DNA from: Conus ventricosus
Taxonomy: Eukaryota > Mollusca > Gastropoda > Neogastropoda > Conidae
DNA: 64,000 nucleotides
Reading direction: 5' to 3'
Assembly (NCBI GenBank): GCA_018398815.1
Contig: CM031601.1
Coordinates: 26,148,863 to 26,212,862, forward strand
The notes under the pieces are model-generated. The model made no database searches. It had not been told where the DNA came from and saw only the letters and a list, made by a program, of their open reading frames with translations. Of the stretch, positions 27,763-40,400 are shown in pieces. Made by a program: the position numbers and the translations under genes. Position 1 is the first letter of the stretch, and every line of letters begins with the position of its first letter.

Positions 27763-29182
27763 TAATACAATCATTATGTGAAAAAAAAAGAAGAAAGAAC
27801 AATGGCCCACTTTGAGAGGTTGAAGACAGCCACCAGTTTTCGCCCCAGGCTCTTTGCGGCCTTGAATCCTTCTGAGTAGAGGATGACCTCTGCGATGAGG
27901 TCGTTGTCGGGCTTGGACATGGCCACAGGGCGGAAGAGCTGCTTCAGGTTGTCTGGCAGTTTGGAGCGACCTCCGTAACCCTTGCCTGCAGGGTTCATAG
28001 TGATGAAGATGCCTGAGTTGTGGTCGATGTCCACCTGCGACATGGAGATCGAAAAAAAGAAAAAAGAAATTAAACAGATCTGCTTTGAGGCAAATAATGT
28101 TGGGTAGTCAAAGACATGAAGAGAAAGTGGCATACAGTGACAAAGGCCGACGGAGGCAGAAATGAAAGACTCTGAGATAAATAACAAGGACAGATATTGT
28201 AGTGTGTGCTTCACCTGCTAGACGGGTAACAAACAAACGAACAACACAACACAGCCCTTACAGTTTTGCCCAGCAGCTCCAAGGTGGGTGCCCTGGCTTT
28301 GATGGCATCCTGGATGGTCTGAATCTGCATGGACACAGCCGACAGCACGGCCTCCTCCAGCCGGTTGAACTCGTCAAAGCAGCCCCAGGCCCCACACTTC
28401 ACCAGCCCCACAAAGATGCGTCCCATGGACTGCACGTCGATGCCCTCATCACAGTTGAAGACCAGCACCTGGCGCCCAAAGAGGCCTCCCAGAGCTTTGA
28501 CAGACTCTGTCTTCCCTGTGCCTGCAGGTCCATAGGGGTTGCCTCCGAAGCCCATCTTCATGCCTGGAAATTGAGCAGTATGTGCTGGTTGTCTTTCAGT
28601 TTTAGGACATTTTTTTCCCTGAAGTATCCTTTCACTATGCAAATTTACTGATACAAACATTTTTATAATATGTGATTTTTGTTTACCTCTGTTTGTTGTT
28701 TTCTTAGCTACAACAAGGAAGAGCATAAAGCAAAATAGGTAAATGTTAACAAATAACAATTAGGAAGACCCCATGACATTTTTTTTTTCCTCATCTGGTA
28801 GTTGTGTTCATGAAACTACTCACTTATTTTTTCTTTTTTTTCTCTCATTTATCTTTAGAACTAATTTCCTCAATTTATTTGATTACTTATCTATGTGCTG
28901 GAAAACAATTCAAAACAAAACAACAACAACCACTGAGAGAGAGTTTGATTGTTCAAACTCTCATTGTGGTTTATGTCCGGTTGCTGATTCATTTCATTCC
29001 TTCATCAACCTACATACTAGTTGACGTTGTATCCCTCTCAGTATTACTGCCACACCACTTAGTCTGATTTTTCTTCATACTTTCTTGTCCAAATGAATAT
29101 CTCACCACCACTTGGCTGGGAATATCGCCATACATCAGGACCCCCCCCCCCCCCCCCAAAAAAAAAAAAAACACACACACAA

Positions 29183-29215
<33 letters not shown>

Positions 29216-32200
29216 AAACACAACAAAAAACTGGAAGAGTGTGGAGCTAACCTCACTTCTATTCCACAATGTCTGCCTGAGTGATCACCCTTTATAAGCT
29301 CACAACATTATGCCCTGACCAAACTACTTCAGTATTTCAAGCACGGCTCAATTCCCTCTGTGGCAAGCACAGCTCAATCCCCTCTGTGGCAATACTGCCA
29401 CACCCTTTGATCTGATTCTTTACAGCACAGATTCAGCCTGACATGTTTTGATCATCTTAATGCCAACAGTGCTTAGCCACTGCTATGACCCAAAATCAGT
29501 CACCCACTTACATGTCATGACTAAGGTAATGAGGATTATAGCAACACCTGACCTCATCTTCGCTGCACAACTAGACTACCATGCCATCACCATTCTCATT
29601 TCTCTCTAGATTATTGCACCATATGGTGTGCCTTATCCAGGTCTAACAAGACTGACTACAAGACAAATCAAAACGGAGCCAACCATTTCCTCTTGATAAA
29701 GATGTCATCGTGAGCCTTCTGCAGTGAAATCACTTGTGACATTTTTTAAAATCTATTTTCTTGTCTTTGTTTATACAGTCATCCTACATTTTTGATAAAC
29801 AATTTCAAGGGCCTACTCCACTCCCTTAAGCCTCTCTTTGCCAGTCACCTAAACATGACTGAACTGGGTAACAATAACCACCCCTCTACCATCCCTCTCC
29901 CTTCCTAAAACAAAGCAGACTAAACAAACAAAACAAGCAGCAAGTAAGGCGGTGTACCCTGGGTGAGGGTGAGGTAGCACTTGTCTGTCAGAGGGTATGC
30001 ACCAGCTTAGGCGCGTTGCCCTGGTACTCATAGGTGTACTCGAACTCTGCATCCACCATCCGCATGTGACACAGGCCATTCTTCACCAAGTAGTACCTGC
30101 CACATAACAACTTCAGGTCACAAGTGTGTCTATTTCATGTCCAGTGTTCATCATTTGATCATGAAAAAGATACAGAGATTGATTCTTTGGTTATTAGTGG
30201 AGAAAATACTCATGAGAGAGGGACTGTGACATCATTTGATAGGATGCAGCAAACAGATCAGGTCATCAAGCATCACAGTATGTCATGACCTCCTTCATGG
30301 GGGAACCATCACTTTCTTCAGCTGAATCAGTCACACTTTTATCTCTTTCTTTACTAACATTGGCATATCTGCACAGACCATGCACACAACTTCTGCACTG
30401 AGATCTGCATTTGCCAACAGGAACTGTAAATATTCTCAATAAACAGCAGAAACATTATTTTTTACTCTGCCTCATCTTCACCATTTGGAACTTACAATGC
30501 TTATTTGTTCCCTTTCTTAAAGAAGTTAATACAAAACCCTACTATAGCAGTATCATGGTTTCTTTTCAGCCATTTTTACCTATAATCAAATGAAACTGTT
30601 GATAACTTAATGTCTCAATCTGCAAGGATTTTCTAGTCTTCACATTGCAGTGAATGTTTGTCGCAAAAGTTTCCTTGAATAATTTCAAGCAACTGGATAA
30701 ATGCTCTCTCACAAGCTAAGTTCACTGCATACATAAGAACAGAAGACAGCATGGTTGCCTGGTCCCATCCACACAATCTGTAGCCCCGTGTCATCTACAG
30801 GGATCCTGCTGCATGTGAAGGCCCTGCAGCCAACCCTGCCCACCTGAGCTGCTTCTGCCACATCCACTCCTGGGGGCTGTGGGCGTTGGTGTCCAGCAGG
30901 TAACGCACCACGTCCATGTTGTGCACAGTGTCCAGGATGAGGGCCTTCAGCTTCAGCTCCAGCACGGCGGCCTCCCGGCCCTGGGACCCCTTGAGGTCAA
31001 CGTTGGTGTAGCCCTCCAGCTGACTCTCCACCTCCTTCAGGAACGGCATCAGGCTGCCCCGCTTGATGGCCTCCTCACAGTTCTCCGTGAACCGGATCAT
31101 CTCCGCCAGGCACAAGATCTGTTGGGACAGTTTAAAATGCACAGAGGCTTTGCTGTTATGTGAAGTAAATGTACAGAAACTTTGCTGTCATGAGAAGTAA
31201 ATGTACAGAAACTTTGCTGTCATGTGAAGCAGGCCATCTTAGACGCAAGATCTGTTCCAATGTGTTGTGATGAATAAAATGTTCGTTTTTATGTGAAACA
31301 GATGATATGGGCCAAGCACATTTCTTGCTGCAGCCCGTTAAGACACAGACTTTATTTTGTTTTCATTTTGCTGTCTTCTCATCCATCTTAGAGATATGAC
31401 TCCCATCCCACCCATTCCCCATCCCCTTCATACAACACCTCCTGGTCTGTACTTAGAGACATGACTCCCATCCCACCCATTCCACCTCCCCTACATACAA
31501 CACCTCCTGGTCTGTACTTAGAGACATGACTCCCATCCCACCCATTCCACCTCCCCTTCATACAACACCTCCTGGTCTGTACTTAGAGACATGACTCCCA
31601 TCCCACCCATTCCACCTCCCCTACATACAACACCTCCTGGTCTGTACTTAGAGACATAACTCCCATCCCACTCATTCCACCTCCCTTACATACACCTCTT
31701 GGTCTGTACTTAGAGGAGGAGACACTGCACTGCACTGCTGCCAAGCTGATGGGCACAGCTGTAAGATGGATGTGGAGACAACTGCCTAACAGACAGCCAC
31801 ACTTACTCAAGCTGGCTGAGGGATTATTTTAATCTGTTGGGGGTGGGGGTGTGGCACTAGTAGATGGTGTCTTGATATGTTTGGATTAGAACAGGAATCA
31901 GTGAAGACCACCAAAATGACTCGGCAGCAGTGCAGTGCAGTGCAGTGTCTCCTCCTCTAAGTACAGACCAAGGCACCACAGAAGTGGCTTGGCAGCATTG
32001 CAATGTCTCCTCTGGTGGATGGTTTCGTGATGACTTGACGCTGACTGCTTCTTGTCGATTGCTGGTGCCAGGGCTAAGGTGGGCCCTGCTGGTATGACGG
32101 TGGGCAGGAAGCTAGATGAGCATTGTGGGGTCAACGGCACTAAAGTTGTACTGAACATGACATAAAGAAGAGGCTCTATAGGCATGCATATATGAAGGAT

Positions 32201-33078
32201 ACATCAAAACTGCAGTTGCCATGACAGCAGCCCAAGAAGAGGGAGAATTTGAGAGTTTTCAATGATAAACAATGAGGATTATAAAGGTGATGCTGTGGAC
32301 TTTCATTCTGGTCTGAAACTAGATGACAAGGTTGTATTCTACATTTCATTTTATTATATACCCTTGTGTCGGCCAGGTCTATCAACCTACAGTGCTGGTA
32401 TTGAAATTTAAGCAATGCTCTCGGAGCTGTATCTATTCACGGGATGAAACTTGATTATGAGGTTCTAGTCTTCCTATTTAAGTCTGTACCACACTCCACA
32501 ACTCTGGTGTGGAGCCCAGCATAGATGCAAATGTGAATTCTGAACATTCTAATTTGCTTAATTATGAAAGCTTACTGCACTTTTTTTTCCATCTATACCT
32601 TCAGAAGGAATTGAGAAAAAATTAATTGAAAAAATAAACTAGTTGTTTTTGTCATCAGTATCACTAATCCTCAGCCCATTTTTCTAACAAATAACTCTGA
32701 ATGATTCCTCACTTACCAGCAGTTCACAAAATTTATGTTTAAACAATAGTCTGATAAACATCTCGGCACCTTTGTGTGATTTGGGCTTTAATATTTTTCT
32801 GTGGTGAACTGCAAAGATGTCCACAGTCAGCGATGGAGAAGCCACAGGCACAAACGGATATATCATTCAGGGAGACCTACCTGCGAGGGGTACTTGTTGG
32901 GATCCAGCCCTCCCCTGTTGGACTTGGCGTCAGTGAGGCACTCCCTCAGCAAGGACTGCAGGGTGGCCTTCATCTCTTCAGCCAGCTTGGACAGCCAGGC
33001 CTGCAGGACCAAAGTACACATCTCACTAACAACAGGCTTCAGAACCACGGAGGACGAAGAACAAAACGTGAGAGACAT

Positions 33079-33116
<38 letters not shown>

Positions 33117-34939
33117 GGGAAAGACAAAGCATGGTGAGAAATGGCTGGGAAACAATTAGAAAAGAACATGGAACAAAAATGAGGAATTTTTACTATACTC
33201 CCTGTCTGGCGTCATATACTATACCATGTCAGACCATAGCATTCTACGGCAGTTAGTCAGCTCTGCCAGGCCGAAATTTTTTTGTGGCTAATGCGGCAAT
33301 AAGATAGTCATGTGACGCCCACCCTACTTACGCCGAGGAAGAGGCCGGTGTCCGCTTCCTGTTCCTCATTCCTCTTCGCTGGTCAACAACCTGAACAACA
33401 TTCACAGGGATGTAAGGGGTCTTAGATTTGGTCCATGGTTGTGACACTGGCTTTTTTCACGTACCACACTTCAAGATCTTAAGTCAAGTATGACTTGGTT
33501 TTTCATTGCTGCTCTGAGTGGCACTAAAACCATGTGAGATCTTGTCCTCAGTGTTAGAGATGAAGAGTTTCAAGACCTCTTCCTCCATGTTGGCCTTGAT
33601 GTCTGTGGACTTCTAGTACTCCCTCCATTGTACTTGTGCTTGCTGTGTCTTCTGCGGACGAGACTATGCCTGCTTTGCGGAAACCATTAATAACTGTGGA
33701 CTGCTATGATTTTTTTTGTATCAGTAAAATTCTGCACTGTACTGTACTGAGTATGCTGTTTTCAGACCATCACCTTTAGCTATGGATGGTTGCCCATTTG
33801 ATGAACTAGATTAATAACCTTCAATCTGAAATCCACACCACCAGCTTGCTTCTCAATTTTGGCATTTTTGTTTGATAGTATGGTGGCAACGAGTGACGGA
33901 GCGATAACAGTACTCAGCTATCATGAACCATGCTCATTTTGCATACCGCTCATGCATAAATAATTTTTCCCATACAAGAGTGGTCAAATTTGATTTATGC
34001 AAACTCTAATTCTTGGTTTGTCTGATCTACGCAGATCAGAAGATAACGCTATGGCGAGCTAAAAGGAGAATCGGAAAAATCCATGAACAGGCTGCTACCA
34101 GTGTAGTAATCACATGGACTTGAGTTTAGGAAAAAAAAAAAAAAGTAGAGGCTTACAGTGTGGCAATTACAGTAGGTTGTATTTCGAAGACAAAAATGGG
34201 GTCTTCTTTTTGAGATCAATCCTTAAAAAGCACAAAGAGAAGTAAGCACCACTGACCTCCACCTGCTCCACAATCTGCACTTTGTGTTTGAGCGGCACGA
34301 CCTCCCCGTCCAGGGACTTCATGGCCACGATGTGCTGGTTGTTGTCATCAAAGTCCACACTGTGGATCCCCGCAAACAACTTCTTCAGGTGGGTCTGGAT
34401 GACCGTGGGTTGGTCGACTGTCCAAGAATCTCCAGCAAGTCATCATCACCAATGAAGTAGAAGCGTGGGAAGTTGGCACGTTTTTCCTGAAACGGAAACC
34501 ACCCTTGTTCCATGAATGAAGTCTTAGGGGTGCTTTGGTGGACACCTGGGCACTCTCCACAATCTCCGCTGTCTCTGTTCGATGTCATGCACTTCAGAGT
34601 GAAGATGTAACCACTCCTGTGACATGAATGTTGAAGCACAAGAATATGTAGGACAGTGAATGCAAGCATATTCAGATGCTAGATTCATTGCTGTAAATGG
34701 CAGGCAGTTACCTGAAATAAGAGAAAACATAGAGGCAAAACAAATGTGGTAAACACTTGTCCTTTGTTCTTTTACACAAAAAATTTGGGGATCATAAAAG
34801 AAAATTGTCTACAAATACACATTTGTAAACAGATATGCATACACTATCACACATATCCATATACACATACTTGTGCATGTGCACACAAGCACACATACAC
34901 TCACAAACACACACACACACACATGCTCACATGCATGCA

Positions 34940-34991
<52 letters not shown>

Positions 34992-37371
34992 TACTCGTCT
35001 CGCAAGTGAAGACTGATAGGACACCAAAAGCAAAAGTCGATGTGTTTAAATCAACCAGAATACAGAGACACACAAACAGAGCAAGAGAGCCCTACCTCTA
35101 GGAACTCTGTGAGCGACTTCTGGCAGCGAGCCAGCTGATCCAGAGAGGTGACCAGCAAGCTCTTCAGCCCTGTCTGGTTGACCAGAGACAACACCCGGTT
35201 GTCCCTGTTCACGTCGTTCATGATGGCCCTGACCAACACACACAGTGACAGATGAACTACAGTCGGGATGGAAGAAAATACACAGTGAGAGATAAAGTAC
35301 GGTCCAGGTGTAAGAAAACAATAAATGAAACAATAATGTGGACAAATACAGATGATTTATTATTCTCAGACAATACTATGCACATTATTACTGAATATGC
35401 TCATACTTGAATTTCACAAGGCAAAACACAGAACCCTGTAATATTTGCCCTATCATCCACATTCATTAGATTCCTGAAGTAAAAATAACCAGTAATTAAC
35501 AGAAGAATTTCACTTTCATTCTCCAGACCAAAAAAAAAACAGTGTTAAAAAAAACAGCGTATAATTAAGCTATAAACATACACTCAAATCCCAAACCCCC
35601 ACCTAAAATCATCATCCACGCGCTTGAAGCGCGACTGTTCCTTGGGCAGGGCTCCGCGGCCAAAGATGGGCTCCAGGTAGACCCACTTGCGCTGGATCTG
35701 GTTGAGGTTGTGCAGCAGTTCGTCCAGGTCTGCCAGGCGCTGCTCCCACACAGAGGCCTTGTCCTCAAAGCTCTTGTAGTAGGGCGAGTCCTTCAGGGAC
35801 TGCAGCAGGCTCTGGTTGTCTCCCACCTGAAGGGGGAGTCAACACACTGTGCTACAGGGGCAGGCTGCGTGACAGGTTGATTGGAATGCAGGAGCTGACT
35901 GGACTGAATGATTCTATTTTGCATTGGAATCAACACAGGGCTCGAGCCAAAGTGAATACATTAAATACTTTTACCTGTTGTTTTCTTTTCCTGATGTGAT
36001 GTTAAAGAAAACTGCACAAGCGTGCTGTGTATTATGTAACTGATATGATACATGCAGCTCATCTTGCTTGTGCATGTTTATGTCTTTCTGCTTGTATTAT
36101 GTAACTGGTATGATACATGTAGCTCATCTTGTTTGTGCATGTTTATGTCTTTAAGAAACTGTTTACATATTCATATATGTATGTGTGCACAGATAAATGC
36201 ATATATGTCTGCATATATGTGAAAAAGGCTGATTATACAATAATTCATTTTCATAAATAAATATGGAAAAAAGACAGCAAACAAGATGAGGAAAGATGAT
36301 GTATTACATTTGCCTGACTAGGATATACTTCCACTCTGATATTCTATTTTCTAAAAAGTATTTCATCAGTAAGATGCTTTGGAATGCAAGGCGCAGTAAT
36401 CTGGGTTTGAACAACAAAGAAAATAACTCTCTAGCTCCACTTCAAGCTCTTGCCATTTTGCTTGAAAGTTTTGAGACAGGCTACAGACAAGCTCTTGTAG
36501 GACTGTTGACTCATTTGGGGAGTACTTTGCTGTCATTGTTCTTGCACGATATTTGCCCTTCTTGTAGTGTTACCTATATTGTGGATATAGACATTCATGT
36601 TCAAAATCTGAAAAAAAAAGATTATTTTGATTAACACTTTCAGCCTTCCAAAGTTCGGCAATCCTGGTTCTGTGCCTCTTACTCATGTTTTGCTCCACAA
36701 TTGGAATTTTGCATGGTTCATACACTGACACAAAACGAAAAGAGAGTGCAAGACACATACAGGCTGGTAGGCAGTCAGAAAGACAGGCGCTGGCAGACAG
36801 AGAGGGTCTGACCTGATTGACGAGTTCTTTCCAGTCCTTGATGATGGTAACATTGTGCTTGTGACTGTCCTCATAGTCGGTGATGGTGAAGACAGCCCCA
36901 GCACCCCACAGCTCCAGTTCCCGGATGGCTTCTCTGATGGTCACCTCCCCTTGAGCTCTCTGGTTCAGTTCCTGAGGAGAAAAGCCAATGCAATAGGCCA
37001 AGTCAGATGTGGTGCAGTTCATCTCTTCTTTTCCTGCCCTCTGTGTGATTGTTCTCTCACACAGACGAATGCACTCATGCTCATTTCACTCTTCCCTGTC
37101 CCCAAGCCATATACACATCCCTCATGCATATACATTCTTGTGGCCATTCACTTTGTAAACATGATGAGCAAACCCACACACATACGCACTCAAGTATCAT
37201 TTTGCCTGAAAAAAACGAACTGGCAGTATGGAATTAATTAAGTGAAAATGTTCTCTCTCTCTCTCTTGCTCTTTCTCTCCCACTCTCTCTCTCATACACA
37301 AATACGCACACTTAAAAATCAAGCAGACACAAGCACACACACACGCACACACACACATGCACAAACACACA

Positions 37372-37413
<42 letters not shown>

Positions 37414-40400
37414 AACAATCACTAACCTTGATAGCAGCAGCATTCTTGATGATCTCGTCGCTGGCGCTGAGGACATGGCCAAAGGTTAGCTTCTCCAGGG
37501 AGGTTCCTCGAGGCATCTTCAGCATGCGGAACAGCTCCGCCCAGTGGTCCTGGGACAGCGGTTCTCCCCGCACCCATTTCAGGGATGGCAGCACGTTCTG
37601 TCAGAGAAGAGGACATCCATCACAACACAGCTATATTCTTTTAGGGAACCAAGTAAATAGCAGGCATAGGCAAAGAATTCCTCCACCACTAAGACGATGA
37701 CTTCGCAACATTTAAAAACAACAAAATAAAAATGGTTGAGGGGGGAAGGGGCAGCTGGGATGGGGATTAAAGAAGAGGATACTTAAGAATGTGTAAGTAT
37801 GAAACCCTTCCCCGCCAGTAAATGGGAACCACCAAATGTGGTCATGTGCACAGAGCCAGTTATGCCACCTGCCTTGTGTCAACTTTTGTCTCTAGGGTGT
37901 AGTTTTGTTTCTGGACACAAAAGTCTCTACCATTATTTTTCCCGCTCTTACGAGGGTTGTTCAATTTAAGATGACACTAGGCTTGCCGTTTGGAAACGAA
38001 GCACCGCACAGAAAAATGTTTATACCAAACACAACTTTAAAGTTTACCTGATTAGAATTGCAGAAAATAAAGTTGACGTCATGACGCAACTCGGAGTATG
38101 ACGTAATTACAACTGTGTTTCAAACAGCTGAGCCTGAAAAAAATGGACGTCACCAATGAGCAATTTCGTTTCTACACTTTCACAAGGCTACAACTTGGTG
38201 ACGATTGTAGGAGGATACACGCAGATTTGCAAGCTGTTTACGGAACGGATTGTGTGTCTTACCGCACAGTTTGCAGATGGGTCAAACAATTAAGAGCAGG
38301 TAGGGCGCCATCTGATTGGGGTAATCGTGCAGAGCGAGCTTTACCAGCTCGGAACGAACAAAACATTGCATTTGTGAAAAGACTGATAGAGGAGGATCCA
38401 CATTCGACTGTGCGGGAATTAAGCGAGGCATGTGAGCTTTCAATTGGCACCATTAACAACATTCTGCACAAAGACCTTCACATGAGAAAACTGGCTGCAA
38501 GATGGGTGCCACATCTCTTAAGCGATGATCAGAAGCAGCAGCGGGTGGCATGTTCACGCAAACTGCTCGACGAGTTTGAGCCCAATGGGCCAAAACGACT
38601 GTGTGACTTAGTGACGGGAGACGAGAGTTGGCTGACATTCTACGGCATCCCCAACAAACGCTGCAACCGCATGTGGGTTGGCCCTGACGGAGACCGACCA
38701 GTTGTTCTTCGCCCAGGATTCCAGAGTCGCAAGCGAATGTTTTCTATTTTTTTCAACACGCAAGGCCTTGTGGCAATTGACATTTTGCCTGAGAAATCAA
38801 CAATCACTGCCTCCTACTATACCCAAGTTGTGCTCCCAAAAGTTGTAGGAAAAATCCATGAGCAGCGCCCAACCGTCAGCACCCAGAGGACCCTTCTTCT
38901 GCATGACAATGCCAGTGTCCATAAGGCGAAGGTCCTCGACCTTCCTGAGCGAGCAAGGAATCCAAGTTTTGGACCCACCCACCCTACAGCCCCGGATTGG
39001 GCCCCATGCGACTTCTGGCTGTTCCCTGCTCTGAAGGAAAAGCTCGCTGGGCCGTAAGTTTGACCGGGTACAAGGCTCGCAAAGCCGTAAGTCAGAGTTG
39101 TCCCGGGCTGCCTAAAACCGACTACAGGGCGTTGAGAATTGGCGTAGGAGGCTTGAAATTTTTCATTCGAGCCAACGGAGAATTTCTTCGAGGGGATGTA
39201 AAAGTTTCAAGTTGCTGAGATGGAGGGTTACGTTTTTTAAGGGGGTGGTGACATCTTAATTGAACAACCCTCGTAAAAAAGGTCTTTTGTAGTTGATGTC
39301 ATGGCACCTGATGCTCCTAATCTGCTGACCTTTCACCATCCCTTATTAATGTCTACATTTGTTGGATCTCACAGACCCGGCTGTTCTGGAGGCAGTCCAG
39401 GTATGCGTCCCTTTTTTCTATATCATTAGACATCTCAGTTTAACTTATTTGTCATTTCTTACAGATCTCTTTTCTTTGATCTAAGTTTCAACTGGTTACA
39501 GTCCCTTGTCACTAATTTTCTTTATCCCTTTCTTTTCTTTCACATGAATCTCGTCTTTAAAGCAAGGGGTTCAGTTCCCAGTTCTGGGTGCTTTATTAAG
39601 AAAAAACAACAACAAACAAACAAAACAAAAAAACAACCAAACCGCAAAATACCTGAAGTACAGTATTCAAAGACAAATAAACATTCCATTCTCTTCAGAG
39701 CTGTTGACCCTTTTCAATATGAAATATATATGGAGGGGTTCAAGTTATTATTGTCCTCAGTCTCAGTTTCTAACCTATTCATTTTAAAAATAATTCTAAT
39801 TTCCGACATAACAATTCTTTTCCTAATTGTAAGTTAAATCTAAAGATTCCACAATGTACACTCCTTCCATTGCACAATGTTCAGCATAAAAAAACCTTCT
39901 CTGCTGATAGCATGCCATCAATCACTTGCCAATTTTCACACTGAACTCGGAATGAAACAGCCAAATCTCATCCCAGCTTGTCACGCCCAAGACTGACCTT
40001 GTACATGTCAATGTCCTTCTGCAGTCTGACGGTCATAGTGGTGGTGTCATGGTGTTTCAGCTTTTCATACCAGTTGCCCAGGAATTCTTCAAACAAGTAC
40101 ACCTTGGACCTGAGAAGGCAGACACATCAATGCACTGATCATCCACTCATGATTAACACACAAAACATCAGGTGAGAAGCCGTCTCATAATTCATCATCA
40201 CATCCATGCGCAATTCAAAATAATACACCTAATGAGAAGCCATCCGGCATTTATTTTCCACCAAAGATGATTACGTCTGGTCAAAAGCCACAATGCAGAA
40301 TGGCTCCTCACCAAATGATATGTTTGGTGAGAAGACCTCTTGCATCCATCCACAGATTTAAAATAACACATTTGGTGAGAAGTTATTTTGCATTTTCATT

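Larger units (their letters stand above)
37951..39273 (+). mobile_element. mariner transposon with TA target duplications
   Basis: 1,323 bp. Terminal inverted repeats begin cgagggttgttcaatt (left 37951, right end 39273), with one indel between them in the first 24 bases. TA flanks both sides (37949-37950 and 39274-39275). It encodes a mariner transposase. It sits in the intron between exons 16 and 17 in antisense orientation to the host gene. Confidence 0.97.

Noticed and set aside
28202..28651. A 149-codon plus-strand frame.
   Set aside because: Antisense shadow of the AAA1 exon; the minus strand has the conserved motifs.
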